64,000 nt of DNA from an uncultured Flavobacteriaceae bacterium. Its GTDB lineage: Bacteria > Bacteroidota > Bacteroidia > Flavobacteriales > Flavobacteriaceae. The stretch is from positions 1 to 64,000 of the forward strand of contig CANNAC010000005.1 in the NCBI GenBank assembly GCA_947502495.1, in the 5' to 3' direction. The notes below the pieces were generated by a model. The model worked only from the letters and a program-made list of their open reading frames with translations, searched no databases and was not told the DNA's origin. Position 1 is the stretch's first letter. Each line of letters begins with the position of its first letter. This document shows, piece after piece, positions 1-7,855 of this stretch. The position numbers and the translations under genes were made by a program.

Positions 1-130
1 AACTCAAATGGATAAATATTATATACATCTTTTTGTCACTTCGAGTGATTTGTGAAGGATGAACAAATTGTATCGAGAAGTAATTTCAGGCAAAATCCTA
101 CTCTCGATACATTTCTAATTATGTTCATTT
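1..130. repeat. Extragenic REP-like repeat (TCGAG...TCGAGA family), first copy
   Basis: The stretch near 40-90 contains a TCGAG half and a TATCGAGA half around a spacer rich in AACAAAT, the same arrangement seen at 8721-8838, 35151-35270 and 47671-47770. No reading frame here has coding character. It belongs to the dispersed extragenic repeats common in Flavobacteriaceae, and its function is unknown. Confidence 0.55.
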
Positions 131-194
131 TGTCTGGATACACTATTTAAATTAAAATATCTGGTAGATATTTAGTATATACAAAACAAAAAAT

Positions 195-920
195 CGGATG
201 GTTTGAAGAAAAAGGCGAAGCACTTTATGATCTGTTTTTTTTTCTTAACATTCATTTTTCCTTGATGAAAAACGAACCAAAAAATCACGACCAAGCCAAG
301 GAATTTTTTCAGTTAAGAAACTGAAAAACCAATTTGAAAATTCCGCGTCGATAGGTGTTCTCCTGTTTTCGGAACTTTTCTTCTTTTATTCTTCGTCTTG
401 GTGTTTCCATGCTTTGCATGGATTTCAAGTAGTATTAAACCTCAAGATATATTTAAAGCTTCTAATTTAATAAAAAAACATACTCCTTTTAGAGTTACTT
501 TCTTTAGCTAAAGGAAGGTGGTTTGTTTGTTTTAACTAAAACCGGATGGTTTGAAGAAAAAGGCGAACCACTTTATGATCTGTTTTTTTCTTAACATTCA
601 TTTTTCCTTGATGAAAACGAACCAAAAAATCACGACCAAGCCAAGGAATTTTTTCAGTTAAAAAACTGAAAAACCAATTTTGAAAATTCCGCGTCAAACG
701 GTGTTCTCCTGTTTTCGGAACTTTTCTTCTTTTATTCTCCTTCTTGGTGTTTCCATGCTTTGCATGGATTTCAAGTAGTATTAAACCTCCAGATATATTT
801 ACAGCTTCAAATTTAATAAAAAACATACTCGTTTTGGAGTTCCTTCCTTTAGCTAAAGGAAGGTGGTTTGTTTGTTTTAACTAAAACCGGATGGTTTGAA
901 GAAAAAGGCAAAGCACTTTT
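195..920. repeat. Two ~345-bp tandem direct repeats plus partial third copy
   Basis: The word CGGATGGTTTGAAGAAAAAG starts at 195, 543 and 888, giving periods of 348 and 345 bp. The first two units agree almost base for base, with small indels and scattered substitutions. The third is lost after about 32 bases. Each unit ends with the same AGCTAAAGGAAGGTGG tail. Frames are open by chance on both strands, but translations differ between copies, so I do not call a gene. The 1,074-base stretch before the NYN gene holds nothing else that I can support. Confidence 0.85.
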
Positions 921-1074
921 GTTAACTCCTCTTTCTTCAAATTCTAAAAAAGAAAAGAGCCAATACTTTTTTACAATGGTTATGTACATGAATGAGATTG
1001 CTTCGTACCTCGCAATGACATTCTCTTTCATCTTTTTACTTTTATCTTTTGCCTTTTCACTTTTGCATTCTGCC

Positions 1075-1860
1075 TTACACCTTTTTACTTCCTTCCCTTC
1101 TACCTTTTCCTTTAGGCTTCTCCTCTTTTATCTTTACATAAATTAGTTTCGAACGTCCTCTAGCATCTTCACGACGTTCTATCTCGAAGTTAGTAATCGT
1201 TTTAATTAAGGGTGTAAGTTTTTGAAACCCGTAATTTCTAGAATCAAAATTGGGTTGTTTTTTTTGTAGTAAACTACCAACATCACCAAGAAAAGCCCAT
1301 CCATCATCGTCGGCAACATCCTCTATAGTTGCTGCAATAAACTTAATTTCTTTCTGCGTTATTTTATCGTATTTATTTTCTTTACTCACAGACTTTTCGG
1401 TAGACGATTCAGATTCACTTTCTTCCGTCTGGTTTTTAAGAATCTCGATATATATAAACTTATCGCAAGCCACAATAAAAGGATTCGGTGTTTTCTTTTC
1501 ACCAATACCAAATACTTGCATTCCTGCTTCACGTAAACGCGTTGCTAGACGTGTAAAATCACTATCACTAGAAACCAAACAAAAACCATCTACTTTTCCA
1601 GAGTACAAAACATCCATGGCATCAATAATCATGGCAGAATCTGTAGCATTCTTTCCTGTAGTATAACCATATTGTTGAATTGGCGTAATGGCATTTTCTA
1701 ACAATACATTTTTCCATTTAGTCAAATGTGGTTTGGTCCAATCGCCATAAATACGTTTTATGGTTGGATTACCGTATTTAGCAATCTCCTCCATCATTTC
1801 TTTTACATAAGCTGATGGAATATTATCGCCATCAATAAGTACTGCAAGTTTAATGTCCAT
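1075..1860 (-). CDS. NYN domain / OST-HTH (LOTUS) family protein
   Basis: A 261-residue protein. Residues 1-140 form a NYN (LabA/DUF88, PIN-like) domain with the acidic set D10, D12, D74, D99 and D101 expected for a metal-dependent RNase fold (IDGDN at 9-13, SSDSD at 97-101). A charged linker follows at 143-168. Residues 168-245 look like an OST-HTH/LOTUS domain (DGWAFLGDVG, then FDSRNYGF), which binds RNA in other proteins. The last 15 residues are very basic. The role is likely RNA binding or cleavage; the substrate is unknown. The gene is monocistronic, with the start ATG at 1860 and a terminator-like hairpin just upstream that belongs to the neighbouring microprotein gene. The family call is firm; nuclease activity is inferred from the conserved acids. 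Confidence 0.88.
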   Translation of the reverse strand: MDIKLAVLIDGDNIPSAYVKEMMEEIAKYGNPTIKRIYGDWTKPHLTKWKNVLLENAITPIQQYGYTTGKNATDSAMIIDAMDVLYSGKVDGFCLVSSDSDFTRLATRLREAGMQVFGIGEKKTPNPFIVACDKFIYIEILKNQTEESESESSTEKSVSKENKYDKITQKEIKFIAATIEDVADDDGWAFLGDVGSLLQKKQPNFDSRNYGFQKLTPLIKTITNFEIERREDARGRSKLIYVKIKEEKPKGKGRREGSKKV

Positions 1861-1910
1861 AGGTTTTAGTGCTTTTTAATAATTAGTATAAAGGTAATTG
1901 CATTATACCA

Positions 1911-1938
1911 AAAAACCACTCCAATTGGAGCGGTTTTT
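1911..1938 (-). terminator. Rho-independent terminator after the Lys-rich microprotein gene
   Basis: The arms AAAAACC..CTCC and GGAG..GGTTTTT pair through the self-complementary centre CCAATTGG, with one A/C mismatch. It lies 17 bases after the stop codon of the 34-codon gene at 1955-2059 and before the NYN gene start. Confidence 0.75.
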
Positions 1939-1954
1939 ATGTTATTTTAAGTTA

Positions 1955-2059
1955 TTATTTTTTAGCTGCTTTTTTAGCCAGTTTTGCAGCTTTTTTTTCT
2001 TTAGGTGATAATGCTGCTTCTTTTTTTACGTTTTTCTTTGAATCTTGTGACTTAGCCAT
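1955..2059 (-). CDS. 34-residue Lys/Ala-rich basic microprotein
   Basis: A 34-codon frame starting MAKSQDSKKN and ending AKLAKKAAKK, with about 40% lysine. It is followed by a good terminator, which supports it as a real transcription unit. Short basic MAKS-type proteins of this kind occur in other Flavobacteriaceae as conserved hypotheticals. The composition suggests nucleic-acid or ribosome association, but that is inference only. No upstream partner gene: the next gene on this strand is the secreted GEVED protein, 68 bases away. Confidence 0.6.
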   Translation of the reverse strand: MAKSQDSKKNVKKEAALSPKEKKAAKLAKKAAKK

Positions 2060-2127
2060 GATTATATATTTTTAGGTTTCTTTTTTAAATTATAGTTTAA
2101 ATGTAGTGAAATAATCTTAATCTACTT

Positions 2128-3456
2128 CTATTGCTTTATAATTCTAAAATTATGTTGTCCTTTTTCTGTAATTAATTTAACCACATAAGTAGCGGCGGAA
2201 AGCGTAGATATGTCTAATTCTAAATTAGAAGCGTTTGTGTTTTCTGCATACACTTCTTGCCCTAAAAGATTATAAATCTTCACTGCACTTAGTGCGGATT
2301 TGTATTTTATATGTAAAATATCTTTTGTAGGTATTGGATATACAGATAAGGCTTTAATTTCAAAATCATCAACACTTAAAACTGCTATATGCAATGTGAA
2401 ATCTAATGCTTGTCCGTAGCCTGGATAAATCCCAATACCAAATGGATTAAACTGTATACCACAAGGATTTACCTCTGCAGGAGAATCTGGATCTTGATAG
2501 GTTTTTGTAATTCTAATTCGAGTTTCTCCTAGTACAGCATCTACAGGTACGGTTATGTCCATAGTTACAGAAGTGCCATCACTTCCTGTAGAATTGAAAA
2601 GTGTTCCTATTGGATAGGTTTCACCAGTATCGTCTAAAATATCATTCTGATTCCAATCTATAAATGCAACAATATCGGTATCAAAAGGACCATAGGTATT
2701 TCCCGTTACCTCAAGGGTATAGGTTTCGTTTGGAGAAATATTAATATTAGTAGCTGTTTCATCTATTAAAACCGCATTTGTATCTGCATTTGTAATACTG
2801 GTTCCCGCAAAAGAAACGGATGTAATCTCTTCTACTGTAACAGCACTAGCATCTGTGATTTCACAATACGGAGCTGGAAAAACCAACGCTTCTATATCTA
2901 AAGTAAAATCTAAAGCTTGTCCGTAACCAGGATAAATCCCTATACCAAATGGATTAAACTGTATTCCGCAAGGGTTTATCTCTGCTGGAGAATCTGCATC
3001 TTGATAGGTTTTTGTAATTCTAATTCGAGTTTCTCCTAGTACAGCATCTACAGGTACGGTTATGTCCATAGTTACAGAAGTGCCATCACTTCCTGTAGAA
3101 TTGAAAAGTGTTCCTATTAGATAGGTTTCACCAGTATCGTCTAAAATATCATTCTGATTCCAATCTATAAATGCAACAATATCGGTATCAAAAGGACCAT
3201 AGGTATTTCCCGTTACCTCAAGGGTATAGGTTTCATCTGGAGAAATATTAATATTAGTAGCTGTTTCATCTATTAAAACCGCATTTGTATCTGCATTTGT
3301 AATACTGGTTCCCGCAAAAGAAACGGATGTAATCTCTTCCACTGTAACAGCACTAGCATCTACAATTTCACAATATGGAGTTGGAAAAATTTGACCTTGA
3401 ACCGCTATAGCTAATAACGTAAAGAATAGTGTAAGTACTAGCGTAATTTTTTTCAT
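2128..3456 (-). CDS. Secreted GEVED-domain protein with type IX (Por) sorting tail
   Basis: A 442-residue protein. Residues 1-21 are a signal peptide (basic MKK, hydrophobic core, cleavage near VQG-Q). Two almost identical ~169-residue units follow, about 23-191 and 192-360. Each opens with PYCEI and carries a GEVED-like core (DWNQNDILDDTGE, then RIRITKTYQD). Residues from about 365 to 442 form a Por secretion sorting domain: LSVYPIPTKDILHI, KIYNLLGQEV, then a Lys-rich end, which directs export by the type IX system and surface anchoring or release. The function of the GEVED units is probably binding or adhesion; the ligand is unknown. The units are near identical at DNA level, with a 507-bp period, which points to recent duplication or gene conversion. 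The gene stands alone. Confidence 0.85.
   Translation of the reverse strand: MKKITLVLTLFFTLLAIAVQGQIFPTPYCEIVDASAVTVEEITSVSFAGTSITNADTNAVLIDETATNINISPDETYTLEVTGNTYGPFDTDIVAFIDWNQNDILDDTGETYLIGTLFNSTGSDGTSVTMDITVPVDAVLGETRIRITKTYQDADSPAEINPCGIQFNPFGIGIYPGYGQALDFTLDIEALVFPAPYCEITDASAVTVEEITSVSFAGTSITNADTNAVLIDETATNINISPNETYTLEVTGNTYGPFDTDIVAFIDWNQNDILDDTGETYPIGTLFNSTGSDGTSVTMDITVPVDAVLGETRIRITKTYQDPDSPAEVNPCGIQFNPFGIGIYPGYGQALDFTLHIAVLSVDDFEIKALSVYPIPTKDILHIKYKSALSAVKIYNLLGQEVYAENTNASNLELDISTLSAATYVVKLITEKGQHNFRIIKQ
2411..3424. repeat. 507-bp intragenic tandem duplication
   Basis: TGTCCGTA occurs at 2411 and 2918, and AATATCGGTATC at 2671 and 3178; both pairs are exactly 507 bp (169 codons) apart. 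Long stretches between are identical. The unit therefore duplicated in frame inside the GEVED gene. Confidence 0.85.
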
Positions 3457-3605
3457 AAATTATATATTTGATTGAATAGACAAGTTATAAAATTAAATGC
3501 AAATATTTTTAATATACTGGTTTTTAACAGTATACTTTCCACGATTTAGATTTCTATTTTTTGTACATCGTTGCGAAGAGCTAATACTAAGCTACCAGCT
3601 AGTAT

Positions 3606-3971
3606 TTAATGCTGATAACATCTACCACTTGCATTTTTAGTAGTTCTCTTGCAACGCTTACCTGCTTTTGTTTTTCCTGTGCATTGTGTTGCAGTTGTAT
3701 TTTTGGTTGCTGGACTCGAGTTTTCTCTTGAAGAAAAAGCGTTAGCATTCGTAGATACCGTATTACTTTTTGTTGGCTTACAAACCGAGCAAGCTTCAAA
3801 ACCAAGTGCTATTGCTTTTTCTAAAGTATATTCTTTTTTTGAATATTTTAAATACCGACAACTAGATTTATGATATTTCTGTCCGGTATTTGTAGTATAA
3901 ACGGTTTGTGCAACCATTGTATTTACAAAAGCAAAGGATAGAACTAGTAATAGAAATTTTAAAGATTTCAT
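3606..3971 (-). CDS. Secreted small zinc-binding protein (DUF5763-like tail)
   Basis: A 121-residue protein with a signal peptide at 1-21 (cleavage after MVA-Q). Residues 24-66 hold H34, C38, C61 and C64 (HKSSC ... CSVC), a compact metal-site pattern also found beside bacterial secreted nucleases. After a Ser/Thr/Asn-rich linker, residues 96-121 hold C97, C107, C118 and H121 (QCTGKTKAGKRCKR, then GRCYQH), which fits the DUF5763 family. Zinc binding is inferred from the Cys/His spacing. The thermonuclease gene lies 111 bases downstream on the other side of a gene-free gap and is on the same strand, so the order is thermonuclease then this gene. A joint role in extracellular DNA handling is possible but not shown. 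Confidence 0.7.
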   Translation of the reverse strand: MKSLKFLLLVLSFAFVNTMVAQTVYTTNTGQKYHKSSCRYLKYSKKEYTLEKAIALGFEACSVCKPTKSNTVSTNANAFSSRENSSPATKNTTATQCTGKTKAGKRCKRTTKNASGRCYQH

Positions 3972-4082
3972 TTGTTATTTATTTAGAAAAACAAGGCAAT
4001 CAAATTTACTGCAACAATAAAATCGGCACGATTTCAAGTCCTCCTTCCAAAAAGGATTTTAAAACCCGCAAAATATATAGCA

Positions 4083-4631
4083 TTAATTCACTTCGTCTTT
4101 TCTTCTTTTTTCTGCTTTTTTCTGCTTTTTTAATTGGTATGCTTTCTTTTTATTATCTCTCCACTCCCAAGGAGAAATAGCGTTTGGATCTTGCCACAAT
4201 CCTATTTTGTTTGCTTTTGCTTGATCTTCTAGACTTTGTAAGATGGTATCTTTGGAATACTTAACATAATGCCATGCTAATCCGTTTTGAACTAGTTGGT
4301 GATTTAAATGGATAGAATCCCCATAAAATACATTCGCGATTAAACGTCTATATCTATCTTTTTTTAATACTTCAACGGTTACTTGTTTACTAAAAACAGC
4401 TTGGGATACAAACTCTTTTGCTTTTGTAGAAAATGCTTGTTTCTTTTCTGGACAATCTATATTCGCTAGTCGTACTTTTAATATTGTAGAATCTTTAGTC
4501 AGTAGTTTAAAAGTATCGCCATCCATAATACCAACAACTTTCCCTGTTATTATTGTAGGTTTTAACTTAGTAATTGAATATTTAAAAGAAGATAATATAA
4601 TTACGAATAAAAAGAACCAATATTTGGGCAT
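4083..4631 (-). CDS. Thermonuclease family protein (SNase-like)
   Basis: A 182-residue protein with an N-terminal hydrophobic signal or anchor (4-20) and a staphylococcal nuclease-like fold at 27-150. Visible landmarks are the metal site DGDTF (D37, D39), the RLANIDCPE motif with R54, D59 and E62, DRYRRL at 92-97 where the second catalytic Arg is expected, GLAWHYVKY and IGLWQDP. These match the residues needed for calcium-dependent cleavage of DNA and RNA. The C-terminal 25 residues are a highly charged Lys/Arg tail. The enzyme likely acts outside the cytoplasm. A decayed small gene lies just upstream at 4650-4799. Confidence in the family is high; the physiological substrate is unknown. Confidence 0.88.
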   Translation of the reverse strand: MPKYWFFLFVIILSSFKYSITKLKPTIITGKVVGIMDGDTFKLLTKDSTILKVRLANIDCPEKKQAFSTKAKEFVSQAVFSKQVTVEVLKKDRYRRLIANVFYGDSIHLNHQLVQNGLAWHYVKYSKDTILQSLEDQAKANKIGLWQDPNAISPWEWRDNKKKAYQLKKQKKAEKRRKDEVN

Positions 4632-4649
4632 ATGTTAATTGTTTTTAAT

Positions 4650-4799
4650 TTAATCGAGATAATAATTTACAGTATTTAATAACTCCTTTTCAAATATATA
4701 AATATCATCCACAGCGTTTATTATTTCTCTAGTTTCCTTTTAATCTTTTAACTGATCTATTTTTTCAGTTAATAAATTAAGATGGTTTTATGTTTCCAT
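4650..4799 (-). pseudogene. Short coding-like frame broken by two in-frame TAA codons
   Basis: Reading from ATG at 4799, one frame gives 49 codons then a stop, with TAA at codons 4 and 20. Outside those codons the translation looks like a real helical peptide (NHLNLLTEKIDQLKD, then REIINAVDDIYIFEKELL). Both stops could be CAA (Gln) to TAA changes. I read it as a decayed small gene upstream of the thermonuclease. No family is recognised. Confidence 0.45.
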
Positions 4800-4843
4800 A
4801 ACTATACTATTTACCAAACGTAAGCCCATTAAAAAGGATATCC

Positions 4844-4859
4844 TTACGGCAAACCGTAA
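4844..4859. terminator. Small perfect hairpin TTACGG-CAAA-CCGTAA
   Basis: A 6-bp perfect stem with a 4-base loop. Read on the minus strand it is followed by AAGGATATCCTTTTT, so it may be a second terminator behind the one at 4862-4894. Confidence 0.4.
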
Positions 4860-4861
4860 TC

Positions 4862-4894
4862 AAAAAAAGAGGCAAGCATTTCTGTTTACCTCTT
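4862..4894 (-). terminator. Terminator after the kinase/regulator operon
   Basis: The arms AAGAGG and CCTCTT (4867-4872 and 4889-4894) pair, with weaker pairs inside. On the minus strand the stem is followed by seven T. It lies about 90 bases past the response-regulator stop. Confidence 0.7.
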
Positions 4895-4987
4895 CCATTC
4901 CCTAATTTGCTGATTGTAATAACAAGCTCACAATTTTAAGCAAATAATTAGTGTGTATTTTACTGTTTCCCGTAAAAGAGAGTTTTT

Positions 4988-5653
4988 TTATATCAACCCT
5001 AAATCCTTTACAATTGCAATTAAGTGAATCGCGTTATTGGCTTTAAATTGAATGCGTAATTTATTTAGTCGTTTCTCTATCGAACTTAAACTACTTGGTG
5101 TAATATTATTAGATTTGAGGTGTGCACTAATTTCATCTTGCGATAAACCATTAGAAAGTAGTTTTACCAACTCGATATCAAAATCGTCTATCTCTAAATT
5201 GGTTTTAGGACTTAATGCTTGCTCTACTTGTGGCGACACATAGACCTCTTCATTATATGCTGCTTTAATAGCTTTACCTAGTTCTATTAAACCCCTTCTT
5301 CCTTTACATACATAGGCATTGGTTTTGTGTGTACCTATTAAGCTTCTTACTCTTTGTAAACGGTCTTCTACAGAATAGACAATTATTTTTAATTCTGGAT
5401 GTTCTTTCTTTAATGCGATTACTAATTCTTCACCTGAAGCAAACTGTTCCTCTCTATGATCTGTCACAAAAGATAAATCGGTTATTAATAAATCATAAGG
5501 AGCATCATCTAAAATGGCTTTTTTTATTCTTAGATACGCCTCATCACAATATTGTACTTGTTGTACATTTTTAATAGACATGCTATCTAACACTGTTAAA
5601 ACACCTTGATTGATGCTTCCAAGGTCATCGGAAATTAAAACTTTTTGAAACAT
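4988..5653 (-). CDS. Response regulator, receiver plus LuxR-like HTH
   Basis: A 221-residue protein. Residues 1-135 form a receiver domain with the acidic pair D9/D10, phosphoacceptor D59 (LLITDLSF) and conserved Lys 117 (VCKGRRG). Residues 155-221 are predicted to be a LuxR/FixJ-type HTH (LVKLLSNGLSQDEISAHL), although the recognition helix (SLSSIEKRLNKLRIQF) is unusual for NarL proteins. It lies 3 bases downstream of the TPR histidine kinase at 5657-7300, so the two are co-transcribed and form a two-component pair. The input signal and target genes are not evident. A terminator follows the operon. Confidence 0.85.
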   Translation of the reverse strand: MFQKVLISDDLGSINQGVLTVLDSMSIKNVQQVQYCDEAYLRIKKAILDDAPYDLLITDLSFVTDHREEQFASGEELVIALKKEHPELKIIVYSVEDRLQRVRSLIGTHKTNAYVCKGRRGLIELGKAIKAAYNEEVYVSPQVEQALSPKTNLEIDDFDIELVKLLSNGLSQDEISAHLKSNNITPSSLSSIEKRLNKLRIQFKANNAIHLIAIVKDLGLI

Positions 5654-5656
5654 AGT

Positions 5657-7300
5657 TTAGATTGTTATATTTACTTTAAAACCATTATTAGTACTAGAAT
5701 CAAAAGTAATAGTTCCATTTATAGTTTCTATACGGTTTTCCGTATTCTGCAAACCATTATACTTTTTTAGTGTGCATCCTACACCATTATCTTTATAATT
5801 AATGCTTATTTTTTTGTTTTCTTTATTAAAGACGAGCACCACTATATTTGCTTGACTATGCTTTTTCATATTGGTCATAAGCTCTTGTAATACGCGATAG
5901 ATTGCTACCTTTTTAATTGCGGATAAGGTTTCCCATTCTATAGTAGCAATACCTTTGGTTATCACATTTACGGAATTACTTTTATAACTAAAGAGTAAAT
6001 CTGTAATTGCGTCTTCAAAATTCTGTTCCATATTAATAGCGCTACTCTCTTTAGAAATATCTCTAGTCTTTGTATAAATATCTTCTAAATCATCTAATAC
6101 ATCTTCATGGTGATACGCACTATTTTGCAACTTTGTCATTACTTGATAGACATCGTTAGCAACCTCATCATGTACTTTTTTTGATATCCTGGTTTCGGTA
6201 TTATAAACCTGTTCTAGTTTTTCTTTTTTGTGTTTCGCTCTTAAAATGAAATATAAAAAAGTGGCGCATAATAACAGAAAAGACATACCAACAAAAAACA
6301 AATTTTGATCATTCTGTCTTTTAAGTTCATTTATTTTAAGTTCCCCTGCTTTCTTATCATAATTATATTTTTCAACGGCGTATCTATTCTTAATTTTCTC
6401 TTTGGATGTATTTACACTATCTATTAACTGCTTATAAGTAAGAACATCGATATCTTCATGGATACTCATTTTATTACCTAAAGCATTTATTTTATAGTCA
6501 AGGTTTTTACTAAAAGTTGCCATATTCAATGCTTTGTCTGCATACAATAAAGCATTTTCTTGATCCTTGTGGTCTTTATAATATGTGGACAAGCTGGAAT
6601 AGCTAGAAATAATCCCTTGCTTAAATTTTTTATCTAATCGTAATTGAAGTCCTTTATTTATATTACCCAATGCTTCTGGTAAATCTAATTTAGATTGCGC
6701 TACTCCTAAATTATCTAAAACTCTTGCTAGATTTAAACTATCCTTAATCGTAACACTTTTAGAATACGCTTCTTTATAGTAATTTATAGCAACTAAATAT
6801 TCCTTTTTTTCTTTATATACATTACCAATATTATTTAAAATCGTAGCTATTTCTTTTGGACGGTTTTCAATTTTTAATACTTTTCTAAAATAGTCTAATG
6901 CAATACTATATTTATAGCGCTCTTTGCTGGTAACTCCTAAATGATTATATAAAGAAATACGATGTTCATTATAGCCATTTTCGTCTAATTGATCCAGTAA
7001 TTTTAAAGCTTCGATAGCCGACTGTTCACTATCATATAAAACACCTATTTTTTTTTCTGCTCTAGCTATATAAATTAAGTTATAAACTGCTGCTAATGTA
7101 CTATCGCTATTTAAGTTTTTGTTTTTTTGTTTTTGAAAATACCCTAAACCAGTAACAAGATCTTCATTTAGTTTTGGTTTATTAATAAGATTAACATAAT
7201 AAGAACTACTATCCATAATTTTTTGAGAATAGATCTTTTCTATGGTAATTGTCTGAAAAAAGACAAAAAAAAAGAGGAATGATTTCACTAGGTATTTCAT
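5657..7300 (-). CDS. TPR-containing sensor histidine kinase (NarX/HPK7 type)
   Basis: A 547-residue membrane kinase. An N-terminal signal or anchor (about 5-22) precedes a periplasmic region rich in TPR-like helical repeats (about 95-270; for example ALDYFRKVLKIENRPKEIATILNNIGNVY shows the pattern, given here only up to its family). A transmembrane helix lies at about 330-348. The dimerisation and phosphoacceptor motif KKVHDEVAND follows, with H377, and then an HATPase domain ending in NYKDNGVGC and GLQNTENRI. This architecture is standard for flavobacterial two-component sensors paired with LuxR-like regulators, and the regulator gene follows at once. The TPR part probably senses protein interactions or envelope state; the signal is unknown. 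Confidence 0.88.
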   Translation of the reverse strand: MKYLVKSFLFFFVFFQTITIEKIYSQKIMDSSSYYVNLINKPKLNEDLVTGLGYFQKQKNKNLNSDSTLAAVYNLIYIARAEKKIGVLYDSEQSAIEALKLLDQLDENGYNEHRISLYNHLGVTSKERYKYSIALDYFRKVLKIENRPKEIATILNNIGNVYKEKKEYLVAINYYKEAYSKSVTIKDSLNLARVLDNLGVAQSKLDLPEALGNINKGLQLRLDKKFKQGIISSYSSLSTYYKDHKDQENALLYADKALNMATFSKNLDYKINALGNKMSIHEDIDVLTYKQLIDSVNTSKEKIKNRYAVEKYNYDKKAGELKINELKRQNDQNLFFVGMSFLLLCATFLYFILRAKHKKEKLEQVYNTETRISKKVHDEVANDVYQVMTKLQNSAYHHEDVLDDLEDIYTKTRDISKESSAINMEQNFEDAITDLLFSYKSNSVNVITKGIATIEWETLSAIKKVAIYRVLQELMTNMKKHSQANIVVLVFNKENKKISINYKDNGVGCTLKKYNGLQNTENRIETINGTITFDSSTNNGFKVNITI

Positions 7301-7338
7301 TCCTCTAATTTATAAACATTTTTCAACTAACCATACTA

Positions 7339-7509
7339 TTATCCTTCATTTCCTGTTGGTGGTGGTGGCGGTGGCGGATCTATATCTCCATCTTCATCGC
7401 AACAATCTACGGTAGCAGAGGGAACATCTTCTTGCATACTGGTTGGTGTGCAAGAAAATAAAACTACATTGAGGAAAACCGTAAGGATAATTACATATAT
7501 TTTTTTCAT
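7339..7509 (-). CDS. Small lipoprotein with acidic/poly-Pro tail
   Basis: I place the start at ATG 7509, giving 56 residues: MKKIYVIILTVFLNVVLFSC is a lipoprotein signal ending in a lipobox Cys (C20). The mature part is about 36 residues with a Cys pair (DCCDEDGD) and seven consecutive prolines. A longer frame reaching 7584 would bury the signal peptide, so it is rejected. The gene lies 38 bases upstream of the sensor kinase in the same direction and could be the first gene of that operon. No known family is recognised. The poly-Pro tract may slow translation. Confidence 0.6.
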   Translation of the reverse strand: MKKIYVIILTVFLNVVLFSCTPTSMQEDVPSATVDCCDEDGDIDPPPPPPPTGNEG

Positions 7510-7697
7510 TTTGTTATATTTAAAAGTTAGACATAAGTGTTGCCGTCCGAGATTATACTCCGATGCTTTATTGCATAGCAACACACACGATATTATTAAA
7601 GAGACGTCTCTCTTTTTAGGAAGTTTGGAGTGTAGAAGTAAAACAGTTATTGTTACTTCCTAAATGGCAATATCCTTTTACTTTACTACTCCGTTTT

Positions 7698-7749
7698 AGA
7701 ATGGATATATTTCGTAAACCATATTACGACTATGGTGTGCATCCATTCT
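7698..7749. promoter_or_regulatory. Nested inverted repeat in the divergent intergenic region
   Basis: The outer arms AGAATGGAT (7698-7706) and ATCCATTCT (7741-7749) are perfectly complementary. Inside, ACCATA (7718-7723) pairs with TATGGT (7731-7736) around a 7-base loop. It sits between the divergent lipoprotein and the gene at 7856, so it could be an operator or a structured RNA. The rest of the 7510-7855 gap shows nothing clear. Confidence 0.5.
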
Positions 7750-7855
7750 GAAGCAAATAAAGGATAGATTAAAAAAAAGATTAGTGACAACATAATGACA
7801 TCTGTTTGACATTATACTGACACAAAACGAAACAACTGATAACTAGTGATTTAAA

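Noticed and set aside
536-1146. Open frames on both strands within the ~345-bp repeats (one 96-codon frame ends in NVKKKTDHKVV...)
   Set aside because: The frames are not kept in both copies, composition is that of spacer DNA, and similar frames recur as spurious proteins wherever the repeat lies.
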